From NCBI GenBank assembly GCA_009841635.1, contig VXLJ01000027.1, forward strand, positions 1-64,000: a stretch of DNA of 64,000 nucleotides. The letters run 5' to 3'. A program made the position numbers and the translations under genes. Below the pieces are notes generated by a model. It did no database searches. It worked only from the letters and a program-made list of their open reading frames with translations, and had not been told where the DNA came from. The stretch is from Gammaproteobacteria bacterium. Lineage in GTDB: Bacteria > Pseudomonadota > Gammaproteobacteria > Pseudomonadales > Azotimanducaceae. Shown piece after piece: positions 56,984-64,000 of the stretch. Numbering within the stretch: position 1 is the first letter of the stretch; each line of letters starts with the position of its first letter.

Positions 56984-58779
56984 CTTCCGACCGTTAGAGC
57001 GGCGAGAAAGGCAGCTTGAGGAATATCGACCTTCCCGACTTGCTTCATGCGCTTCTTGCCTTCCTTTTGTTTTTCCAACAATTTCTTTTTACGCGTGACA
57101 TCGCCACCGTAGCATTTCGCGGTAACGTTTTTTCTATAAGCCTTTACGGTCGTCCGTGCGATGACCTGTCGGCCAATCGCAGCTTGAATTGCGACATCGA
57201 ACATCTGGCGTGGAATGAGCGCTTTCATCGAGGACGCGAGTTCGCGACCGCGTGCGTTTGCTAGGTCTCGATGCACAATCATGGCCAAGCTGTCTACCCG
57301 ATCGCCATTAATAAGCACATCCACCTTGACTAAAGGTGCAGCTTCGAAGCGATCGAACGCGTAGTCCAACGACCCATACCCTCGACTCACTGATTTCAGT
57401 TTGTCGAAAAAGTCCATGACCACTTCGCTCATCGGGATATCGAAACGCAAGGCGACCTGACCACCAGTGAAATGCATCTGTTTTTGTACGCCGCGGCGAT
57501 TAATGCAAAGTTCGATGACATTGCCAAGGTAATCGTGCGGTACGAGGATGTTTACTTCCGCAATCGGTTCGCGAATTTCGTCGATACCACCTGTATCGTC
57601 AAGTTGTGAGGGGTTATCGACCAGCGCAACACTGCCACTTCGATCCACCACCTCATAGATGACCGAAGGCGCAGAAGTGATCAAATCTAAGTCGTACTCG
57701 CGTTCAAGGCGTTCTTGTACGATCTCCATATGGAGCATCCCTAGAAAACCACAGCGGAAGCCAAATCCCAGTGCATCTGATGTCTCAACTTCAAATTGCA
57801 GCGACGCATCATTGAGGCACAGCTTTTCTAAAGCGATCCGCATCGCAGCAAAATCGTCTGAATTGGATGGGTACAAACCAGCATAAATCTGCGGTTTCAC
57901 TTTCGCGAAGCCAGGCAACGGCGGCGTTGCGCTATTGGCTCGTATCAATGTATCGCCAACAGGCGCACCGTGAATCGCCTTGATTCCTGCTACGACATAA
58001 CCGACTTCGCCACATTCCAAGGAATCGACAGCCTTGCGATGAGGTGTAAATACGCCGACTTCATCCACGACATGCGAATGACCAACCGAGTTTGCGACGA
58101 TTCGGTCACCCTTCTTTAGGCCACCGGCGAACACGCGAACCAAAGATACGACGCCAAGATAGTTATCGAACCACGAATCGATGATCAGCGCTTGCAGTTC
58201 GTCGTGCTCTGCTTGCTCTGGAGCTGGGATGCGTTCAATAAGTTGCTCCAGTACCTCACTCACACCTTCACCAGTTTTAGCGCTGATCTTCAGAATGTTG
58301 TCGGTCGAGAGACCGATGATCTCGTCGATTTCATTCGCAACCCGGTCTGGCTCGGCCATCGGCAAGTCCATCTTATTGAGAACGGGCAATACCTCGACAC
58401 CGCATTCGATAGCGTTGTAGCACGTAGCAACCGATTGTGCTTCCACACCTTGTGCAGCGTCCACGACCAAGAGTGCGCCGTCGCAAGCCGTTAGCGACCT
58501 TGACACCTCATAGCTGAAATCCACGTGTCCAGGCGTGTCTATCAGATTAAGTTGGTACGTCTGGCCGTCTTCTGCGGTATATGCCAAGCGCACGCTCTGC
58601 GATTTGATGGTGATCCCTCGCTCGCGTTCTAAATCCATCGAATCCAGAACTTGCTCAGCCATTTCGCGCTCTTGCAAACCGCCACAGCTCTGGATCAAGC
58701 GATCGGCTAGCGTGGACTTGCCGTGATCAATGTGCGCGATGATCGAAAAATTTCGAATGTGGCTAGTAGGACTGCCCAT
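56980..58779 (-). CDS. lepA: Elongation factor 4 (LepA)
   Basis: 599 residues, exactly the usual length. GTP site [17 protein letters not shown] and NKMD are intact; the C-terminal domain has [21 protein letters not shown] translational GTPase that back-translocates ribosomes. ATG 58779 follows an M32 carboxypeptidase gene by 10 bases. Confidence 0.95.
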   Translation of the reverse strand: MGSPTSHIRNFSIIAHIDHGKSTLADRLIQSCGGLQEREMAEQVLDSMDLERERGITIKSQSVRLAYTAEDGQTYQLNLIDTPGHVDFSYEVSRSLTACDGALLVVDAAQGVEAQSVATCYNAIECGVEVLPVLNKMDLPMAEPDRVANEIDEIIGLSTDNILKISAKTGEGVSEVLEQLIERIPAPEQAEHDELQALIIDSWFDNYLGVVSLVRVFAGGLKKGDRIVANSVGHSHVVDEVGVFTPHRKAVDSLECGEVGYVVAGIKAIHGAPVGDTLIRANSATPPLPGFAKVKPQIYAGLYPSNSDDFAAMRIALEKLCLNDASLQFEVETSDALGFGFRCGFLGMLHMEIVQERLEREYDLDLITSAPSVIYEVVDRSGSVALVDNPSQLDDTGGIDEIREPIAEVNILVPHDYLGNVIELCINRRGVQKQMHFTGGQVALRFDIPMSEVVMDFFDKLKSVSRGYGSLDYAFDRFEAAPLVKVDVLINGDRVDSLAMIVHRDLANARGRELASSMKALIPRQMFDVAIQAAIGRQVIARTTVKAYRKNVTAKCYGGDVTRKKKLLEKQKEGKKRMKQVGKVDIPQAAFLAALTVGR

Positions 58780-58789
58780 GGCAGGTCGA

Positions 58790-60280
58790 TTAAGCGTCGA
58801 CGTAGCGTCGTTTAAGGTGGGATATGTAAGAACGTGCCGACATTTCGCTACCAGTCACTGATTGGATGAGTTGCTCACCTTCCATCAGGCTGCCTTGCGC
58901 ATGGATATTCTCGGCCAACCAAGTTGATATCGCGCTGAAATCGCCTTGTCGGATGCGTTCTGTCTGCTCGCCAATTTTATGAATGCAGGCTTCTTGGAGT
59001 TGCGCAGCAAAAATCGCACCGAGCAGATAGCACGGAAAATACCCGAACAAGCCGGCAAACCAATGAATATCCTGCATGCACCCATCCTGGTAATTGCCAC
59101 GCGTGTCGACGCCCAGCATGTCTCGCATGTGCAGATTCCATGCATCAGGGATGTCTTTGACTGCTAATTCACCCTTACAAAGTTGCTTTTCCAAGGCATA
59201 ACGCAGCAGTATGTGAAAGGGATACGTCATTTCATCCGCATAGACTCGAATCAATCCGCGATTTACGAAGCGAACCGCTCTACGGAAATTGTCTAGTGAC
59301 CAGCCTGTTGTGTCATCTGTGGGTCGTAGGTGTTCTTCAACCAATGGGTACACGAATTCAAGAAAAGCGTCGCTACGGCAAACTTGCATTTCCATAAATA
59401 ACGACTGGCTTTCGTGCACTGCCATGCCTGTTGGTTCACCAGCAAATTGAAGCACCCATTCGCTTGGTTGGTTCTGCGTGTAGCGCGCATGTCCAGTCTC
59501 ATGAAAAACCGCGAACAACGATTCTGAAAAATCGTCTTGACTAAGACGCGTCGTAATACGAGCGTCGAAAGCGTTGCCGCACGAAAACGGGTGTGCGCTC
59601 TGATCGAGTCGCCCGCGACCAAAATCGAAACCGAGTTCTTGCATGCAAATTTCGGCAAGAGCTAGTTGATCATCAGCTTTGAAAATACCTGCCATGCGAG
59701 TAGGCGCTTGCTGTGCGGCTTCGACTTTGGGCACGGCATTCACGAGAAATTCACGAATGTCCGCAAACATCCCGTCGACACTGGCTTGCTGAATGCCTGG
59801 TTCGTATTGGTTCATTAGCGCGTCGTAGGGATCGAGATCGAATGTTTCACCTAAACACTGACTGATTTGAATCGCTATCCCTATCGCATGCTCAAGTTTT
59901 GGCAACACCGACGACCAATCATTGTTCGGCCGAGCTTGTTGCCAAGTAACTTCACAATCCGAGTAAACCCGTTTCGACTCTTTTAGCAGATCAGCTGGAA
60001 TCGCAAGCGCGTTTTTATGAGCATAGCCTGCAACCCGTAGGTTTGCGTGTTGCATAGGCGTCAACTCCTCGTCGGCCGCAGCAGCCAACAAATCCGCAAA
60101 TTCCTCGCTCGAAATGAGTTTTTGGCGCAAGCCAGCGGTCAACGCAACAACTTCGGCGCGGTTTGGCATGCCCGCGGGTTTCATGTTCGTGGATTCATCC
60201 CAGTTGGACAGGTCCAACATATGATCAAGTGCCTTAATTTCCGCGATTTTTGATTCAAGCGTCGCGTATGCCTGGCTCAA
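58790..60280 (-). CDS. Carboxypeptidase Taq (M32) metallopeptidase
   Basis: 496 residues with the HETGH zinc motif ([13 protein letters not shown]) and the downstream Glu in [10 protein letters not shown]. The family removes C-terminal amino acids with broad preference. It precedes lepA and begins in a 134-base divergent gap with an MFS gene. Confidence 0.92.
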   Translation of the reverse strand: MSQAYATLESKIAEIKALDHMLDLSNWDESTNMKPAGMPNRAEVVALTAGLRQKLISSEEFADLLAAAADEELTPMQHANLRVAGYAHKNALAIPADLLKESKRVYSDCEVTWQQARPNNDWSSVLPKLEHAIGIAIQISQCLGETFDLDPYDALMNQYEPGIQQASVDGMFADIREFLVNAVPKVEAAQQAPTRMAGIFKADDQLALAEICMQELGFDFGRGRLDQSAHPFSCGNAFDARITTRLSQDDFSESLFAVFHETGHARYTQNQPSEWVLQFAGEPTGMAVHESQSLFMEMQVCRSDAFLEFVYPLVEEHLRPTDDTTGWSLDNFRRAVRFVNRGLIRVYADEMTYPFHILLRYALEKQLCKGELAVKDIPDAWNLHMRDMLGVDTRGNYQDGCMQDIHWFAGLFGYFPCYLLGAIFAAQLQEACIHKIGEQTERIRQGDFSAISTWLAENIHAQGSLMEGEQLIQSVTGSEMSARSYISHLKRRYVDA

Positions 60281-60414
60281 TATGAAGTCACCACGTTTGT
60301 TACGACTAAAAGGATAAACGTTTCGACAAGAAATGTTGCATGAGGGTCAATGATTCAACACGAGGCAGCTTGCAAGCTTGAAAATACAGCTTTGCTCGTG
60401 CGCAACTTCGCCTA

Positions 60415-61737
60415 ATGACTGAGTCCATCGAACAATCTGATTCCAATCTCAGTTTGACGGAAAACGCCTATTTGCGATTTGCAACGATCGGCTTTATGTA
60501 TTTCTCGCAAGGTTTGCCACTGGGCCTATTTGGTGTGGCATTACCCACATTCTTTGCGGAAATCGGCTTCACCAAATCTGAAATTGCGACTTACCTGGCC
60601 ATCATCGGCTTGCCATGGGCGTTTAAGTTCTTCGCTGGTCCACTCATGGACTATGTGTCGTTTCTGATTTATGGTCATCGTCGTCCTTGGGTTGTGATCG
60701 CACAAGCTGGACTCTTGCTCACGTTTACGATGAGCGGTTTCATCGCTGGATTTGGTGACCCAAACATAGTTGTGTTGGCTGGTTGCGGTTTCGTGCTCAA
60801 TTTGTTTTCGTCGACCCAAGATGTCGCCGTCGACGGGCTCGCTATCAGTGTACTTAAGGAATCCGAGAGATCGAAAGCAACCGCACTCATGTTCGGCAGT
60901 CAGAAGATCGGCAATCTCGCGGGTGCGGTTGGCGGTGGTCTTTTCCTTAACTCACTAGGGGTCTCTGGCGCTTGTATCGCGGCCGCATTCACCACTCTCT
61001 GTCTGCTCATGTTGCCGCTCTTAGTGAAAGAACGTAGTGTAGAAAAACGTTTCCCATGGTCGACAGGAGGCCAAATCGCACCCGAGGTTCTTGCATTAAA
61101 AGTCGACAAATTCCTGCCAATGCTCGTGGATCTGTTTAAAAAACTAGTCGCACCACTCAGTCTTTTTTTCATTCTCGCGTTTTTTTGCGATAGCGTCGCT
61201 GGCGGCATGCTAGCAAGCTATCTACCTTCGTTCACTGTGCAAGATCTCGGGTGGGACGATAATGCGTACAACGCTTGGTACAGCACCGTAAATCTCCTCG
61301 CCGCTGGCATCGGTTTATTGCTTAGTCCGTGCTTTGATTTATTTGGTCAACGAAAATGCTTGGTTGTCATAGGCGCGCTCACCGTGCTAGGAATGATTGT
61401 GTTTGTTGCCGCACCTGGCCTACAAAGCAATTGGGGTTGGCAGGCATTTATTTTCGCGTTCTTCCTATCGCAGCACCTATTTGGTGTGTTGTTGATATCA
61501 GCTTGTATGCAACTCGTCTCACCTGCGGTGGCCGCTTCCCAATTCGCGATTTACATGTCGATTGCCAATCTCTCATCAACCATCGGCACGACTTTGATTG
61601 CAATATGGGGTGATACTTGGACGTTCGAGACCATTGTGATGGTCGCTGCAGTGTTTGTTCTGGCTTCGCCCGTGCTATTCTGGCTTACACATCTAGGGAT
61701 TGGGCCACAACGAGATCAGGCGTTAGCGTCTACCTAG
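60415..61737 (+). CDS. MFS transporter, AmpG/PAT1-like
   Basis: 440 residues with about 12 membrane helices. The first helix pair GLPLGLFGVALPTFFAEIG and the loop GLPWAFKFFAGPLMDY resemble AmpG muropeptide permeases and the acetyl-CoA transporter PAT1 family. The role of peptidoglycan recycling is possible but there is no other recycling gene beside it. Substrate is not settled. Confidence 0.8.
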   Translation: MTESIEQSDSNLSLTENAYLRFATIGFMYFSQGLPLGLFGVALPTFFAEIGFTKSEIATYLAIIGLPWAFKFFAGPLMDYVSFLIYGHRRPWVVIAQAGLLLTFTMSGFIAGFGDPNIVVLAGCGFVLNLFSSTQDVAVDGLAISVLKESERSKATALMFGSQKIGNLAGAVGGGLFLNSLGVSGACIAAAFTTLCLLMLPLLVKERSVEKRFPWSTGGQIAPEVLALKVDKFLPMLVDLFKKLVAPLSLFFILAFFCDSVAGGMLASYLPSFTVQDLGWDDNAYNAWYSTVNLLAAGIGLLLSPCFDLFGQRKCLVVIGALTVLGMIVFVAAPGLQSNWGWQAFIFAFFLSQHLFGVLLISACMQLVSPAVAASQFAIYMSIANLSSTIGTTLIAIWGDTWTFETIVMVAAVFVLASPVLFWLTHLGIGPQRDQALAST

Positions 61738-61757
61738 GTGCTTAGCTCGCAGTCAAG

Positions 61758-62126
61758 CTATAACGATTCTGCTCGGGTTCTGAGCAGGTGACTGAAGCGA
61801 ACATTGCGCGTAGCAACGAAAACCAATAAAAAGCAGCTCACGCCTACGGCGGCAATGCTAAGCGGTGATTGCCAAATCAAGCTGGCGCAAAGCAACAATA
61901 GCACCGGCAGACCGAACACGATAAACGAAGCCAAAAGTAAAGCCCGGGTAGAAGCCGTGACCAACACACGCTTGCCCACAGGGTAGTCGCCTTCGGCAGA
62001 AATGGTGCGAGGAAAACTGAACTTAATGCACGCGCCATTGCAGTTGGCGCAGGTTTCGTGATCAACCGCAACTAAGACACGTTGTTTTTGTCTTCGGACA
62101 ACAGTCCCGCACGTGCGCAACGACAC
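61758..62126 (-). CDS. rseC: RseC-like positive regulator of sigma-E
   Basis: 122 residues: N-terminal Cys-rich part CGTVV and CANCNGAC, then two membrane helices (about 58-78 and 82-100), as in RseC/MucC. GTG 62126 is the start. In the family it acts with RseA on sigma-E. rseB, normally between rseA and rseC, is not present. Confidence 0.85.
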   Translation of the reverse strand: MSLRTCGTVVRRQKQRVLVAVDHETCANCNGACIKFSFPRTISAEGDYPVGKRVLVTASTRALLLASFIVFGLPVLLLLCASLIWQSPLSIAAVGVSCFLLVFVATRNVRFSHLLRTRAESL

Positions 62127-62174
62127 GATCGCCGCGATTTAAATGGTTTTATAGAGCCGCTACGCCGCAGCTAA

Positions 62175-62834
62175 TTAACGTTGCGGTTTATCCGAAACTA
62201 GGCGAACGAGATCGCGATTAGATTGAGTGGCTGGTATTGCACCGCGATTTCTCGGCGGTTGTGTAGGTTTCTGTGTTTGGCGGGATTCTTGATCGCTAAC
62301 TAGAAATACTTCAGGCTGCGGGGTGCTAAGAACCGGCGCATTCTGCTCAACTGGTGGTAGAGACTGGACCGGCATGGGTGCTACTAACGGTGGAATGGGA
62401 TGATCGTGACCTGTCGTTTCGTTAGCAAGCGGTGGCATTTGCACCGAAGAGCCAGTTTGTTGCATAACCACAAACATAGAAGCTCCTAGTAGCACGGATG
62501 CAGCTAACGCCGCCCCGCCAATAGTCTTCACTAAATAGCGATGGCGAAACGTTGAAAAATCGATGATCGTAGCTAATGACTTCCGCGCAGGTTGTTGTGC
62601 CGTAAGCTGGGCATGAATTTGATCCCACGCCACAGCATTCGTAGATGCCAATTGCTCGCCTCGCAACAGAGCATTCACGTTGTGTTGGCGTTCCCATAGG
62701 TTTTGAAGTTTCGGTGAATCGGCGAGCTCATCAATAACCTCACCGCATTCTTGTGCTGTTAATTCGTTATCTATTGCAGCTGATAGTCGTTCATCCATAA
62801 ATTCACTTGATTCGCTACCACTACTACGATCCAT
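62175..62834 (-). CDS. rseA: Anti-sigma-E factor RseA
   Basis: 219 residues: N-terminal anti-sigma domain starting MDERLSAAIDNELT (at residue 13), a membrane helix (about 107-127) and a Pro-rich periplasmic part ending without the usual RseB-binding domain. The natural start may be the Met at 62798. The short polar periplasmic tail fits the lack of an rseB gene. Confidence 0.85.
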   Translation of the reverse strand: MDRSSGSESSEFMDERLSAAIDNELTAQECGEVIDELADSPKLQNLWERQHNVNALLRGEQLASTNAVAWDQIHAQLTAQQPARKSLATIIDFSTFRHRYLVKTIGGAALAASVLLGASMFVVMQQTGSSVQMPPLANETTGHDHPIPPLVAPMPVQSLPPVEQNAPVLSTPQPEVFLVSDQESRQTQKPTQPPRNRGAIPATQSNRDLVRLVSDKPQR

Positions 62835-62914
62835 GGCTTCTATGCATACCCCCTCATTTGATGCATGTGTTCCATAACGTCAGAACATCTTGTCTCGGTC
62901 ACGAAAACGTACCC

Positions 62915-63028
62915 CTACGTGGCCTTCTCTTCCCGATGTTCGGGAGCCCTAACAACTGCCAGTACGTCACAACCAAGACGCTTAATCGTTCCATTCGCAA
63001 GTACTACTATCGCGGTCTCATCAGTCAT
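62915..63028 (-). CDS. 37-residue small ORF between rpoE and rseA
   Basis: Runs from ATG 63028 to TAG 62915. The product begins MTDETAIVVLANGTIK and ends REEKAT, with an AGG about 10 bases before the ATG. It lies just downstream of the putative sigma-E promoter at 63052-63079 and before rseA. A hairpin (TCCCG-AACAT-CGGGA) is within it. No family is recognised; it could be a leader peptide or chance. Confidence 0.3.
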   Translation of the reverse strand: MTDETAIVVLANGTIKRLGCDVLAVVRAPEHREEKAT

Positions 63029-63051
63029 ATACCGCTCGCCTTGACTTGAGT

Positions 63052-63079
63052 TTTGACATAAATCTAACGCGAAAGTTCC
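63052..63079 (-). promoter_or_regulatory. Putative sigma-E promoter upstream of rseA
   Basis: GGAACTT (63073-63079), 15-base spacer, GTCAAA (63052-63057) read on the minus strand. The -35 box is a perfect match to the sigma-E consensus and the -10 box matches GTCTAA in five of six. It lies 218 bases before rseA, giving a long leader. Confidence 0.65.
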
Positions 63080-63105
63080 ATTTGAATATGGCTCATTCGC
63101 TGCAA

Positions 63106-63783
63106 CTATTTTGCATTTTTTTGATATCCTGGAAGGTTATCAAGTAGAAATTTGTCGATTCCTTGACGTGCACGAAAAACACGAGAACGAACTGTACCGA
63201 CCGGAACATTGGTGATTTTCGCGACCTGTTCGTAACTTAAACCTGAATTGACAACTAAAAGCAACGTCTGTTTTAGTTCATCATTCAAGGCCGCCAGCGC
63301 TTTGTTCAGTGTCACCTTTAACTCATCTGTTTCAAAATCCGATTGCGGATCGGTCGACGCAACCTCTTTCAGATCAGTTGGATCCGCGCCCGAAGCTTGC
63401 GGCCGGCGCAATTCATGTGCCTTGTAATTCAAAGCCGTGTTTTTGGCGATCGTGTGCAGCCAGGTCGAGAACTGGCTCTTGCCTTGAAAGTTTTCTAAAT
63501 TCTTATTGACCTTGATAAAGGTCTCTTGAACTACGTTTTCCGCATCTTCCGGTGAGCTAACCACGCGTATTGCGACATTAAATACGGTGGATTTATGACG
63601 GGTGTACAGTGCTGCAAACGCTATTTCACGTTGTTTGCCATCGCCACTCATAATGCGGTTAACAAGCTCAAGATCAGTCGTTTCCACTTGAGTGTCTTCC
63701 GTTTTGGCTTCGATTGGTTGACTGCGCGCCTCCACACGCGAGCCGGTCAACGTGATACTCGGATTATAGAGAGCAATCGTCAT
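63106..63783 (-). CDS. rpoE: ECF RNA polymerase sigma-E factor
   Basis: 225 residues. Region 2 reads YTRHKSTVFNVAIRVVSSPEDAENVVQ-type and region 4 LSYEQVAKITNVPVGTVRSRVFRARQ. About 35 residues before region 2 exceed E. coli RpoE; a GTG in-frame at about the VETTDLELV codon may be the true start. It directs envelope-stress genes and is held by RseA. Confidence 0.9.
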   Translation of the reverse strand: MTIALYNPSITLTGSRVEARSQPIEAKTEDTQVETTDLELVNRIMSGDGKQREIAFAALYTRHKSTVFNVAIRVVSSPEDAENVVQETFIKVNKNLENFQGKSQFSTWLHTIAKNTALNYKAHELRRPQASGADPTDLKEVASTDPQSDFETDELKVTLNKALAALNDELKQTLLLVVNSGLSYEQVAKITNVPVGTVRSRVFRARQGIDKFLLDNLPGYQKNAK

Positions 63784-63851
63784 AGCGATTTCCGCGCATT
63801 TCCCCCTAATAGACTGGCCAAGCGATAAGTTTCCATCATTTACTCGTGCTA

Positions 63852-63879
63852 TATGACACTCGCGCTGCCGAAGAGTTAC
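63852..63879 (-). promoter_or_regulatory. Possible sigma-E autoregulatory promoter
   Basis: GTAACTC, 15-base spacer, GTCATA on the minus strand: five of seven and four of six matches to the sigma-E consensus, with the same spacing as the site upstream of rseA. It is 69 bases before the rpoE ATG. Weak on its own, supported by known rpoE autoregulation. Confidence 0.4.
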
Positions 63880-64000
63880 CGGCTTGAACTCTTTCTTGAA
63901 TGATGTGTGTGCGCACGTGAAACACCAAGCGGTGGTTGCGCAATATTGGCAACTAATGAGTTAAACGCAAAGCTACTATTCGGGTAATAGGTTGGCTAAT

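Noticed and set aside
61768..61792. CTGCTC/GAGCAG hairpin near the end of rseC
   Set aside because: Inside the coding end of rseC, with no T tract on either side.
63783..63840. GGAAACTT with GTCTAT just before rpoE as a sigma-E promoter
   Set aside because: The spacer is only about 12 bases, too short for sigma-E; the site at 63852-63879 has the right spacing.

Overview
The window looks like a chromosome segment of a Gram-negative, probably marine, heterotrophic gammaproteobacterium. This rests on the fab/acp block, rpoE-rseA-rseC, lepA-rnc-era-recO, a six-gene TonB energiser operon with a DUF3450 gene, and long gammaproteobacterial-type PstC/PstA permeases. No rRNA, tRNA, CRISPR array or insertion sequence was recognised. 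Identities come from reading motifs, not from a database search.

The outstanding region is 809-12051, a near-complete bacterial sterol pathway. On the plus strand are sdmB-like and sdmA-like C-4 demethylation genes, a sterol C-14 reductase, CYP51 (14alpha-demethylase), one 1130-residue protein that fuses squalene epoxidase to oxidosqualene cyclase, and an FAD oxidoreductase of unknown role. Converging on them on the minus strand are squalene synthase and a small membrane protein that resembles emopamil-binding protein (sterol delta8-delta7 isomerase). Together they could take farnesyl diphosphate to squalene, 2,3-oxidosqualene, a lanosterol-type product, and then C-14 and C-4 demethylated sterols. 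No C-4 ketoreductase, C-5 desaturase or recognised C-24 reductase is present in the window.

12062-15887 (minus) holds ribE, pyrF, thiD, thiE and a thiE/tenI paralogue in tight order, with squalene synthase at the downstream end. 16023-21295 (minus) is DUF3450-ttpC-exbB-exbD-tonB-TPR, an energiser for TonB-dependent receptors. 21527-22198 is a dienelactone hydrolase. 22444-30875 (plus) is the phosphate regulon phoB-phoR-pstS-pstC-pstA-pstB-phoU with a candidate Pho box.

30892-42742 is an accessory stretch: short-chain dehydrogenase, enoyl-CoA hydratase-like protein, HAD hydrolase, ribokinase-like kinase, an orphan MoaD/ThiS-like protein, a tandem NTF2-like protein, a TauD-type dioxygenase, a three-subunit molybdenum hydroxylase and an Xaa-Pro dipeptidase. 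It has two long gaps; one carries a 99-nt nested inverted repeat and a strong terminator.

42696-63783 is housekeeping, almost all minus strand: holB, tmk, mltG, fabF, acpP, fabG, fabD, plsX, rpmF, yceD, (maf, plus), rluC, relA, recO, era, two tandem RNase III genes, lepA, an M32 carboxypeptidase, (an MFS transporter, plus), rseC, rseA and rpoE. fabH, lepB, rseB and pdxJ are absent from places where they often sit. Two putative sigma-E promoters lie before rpoE and between rpoE and rseA. TTG start codons overlapping the previous TGA stop recur in many operons here.
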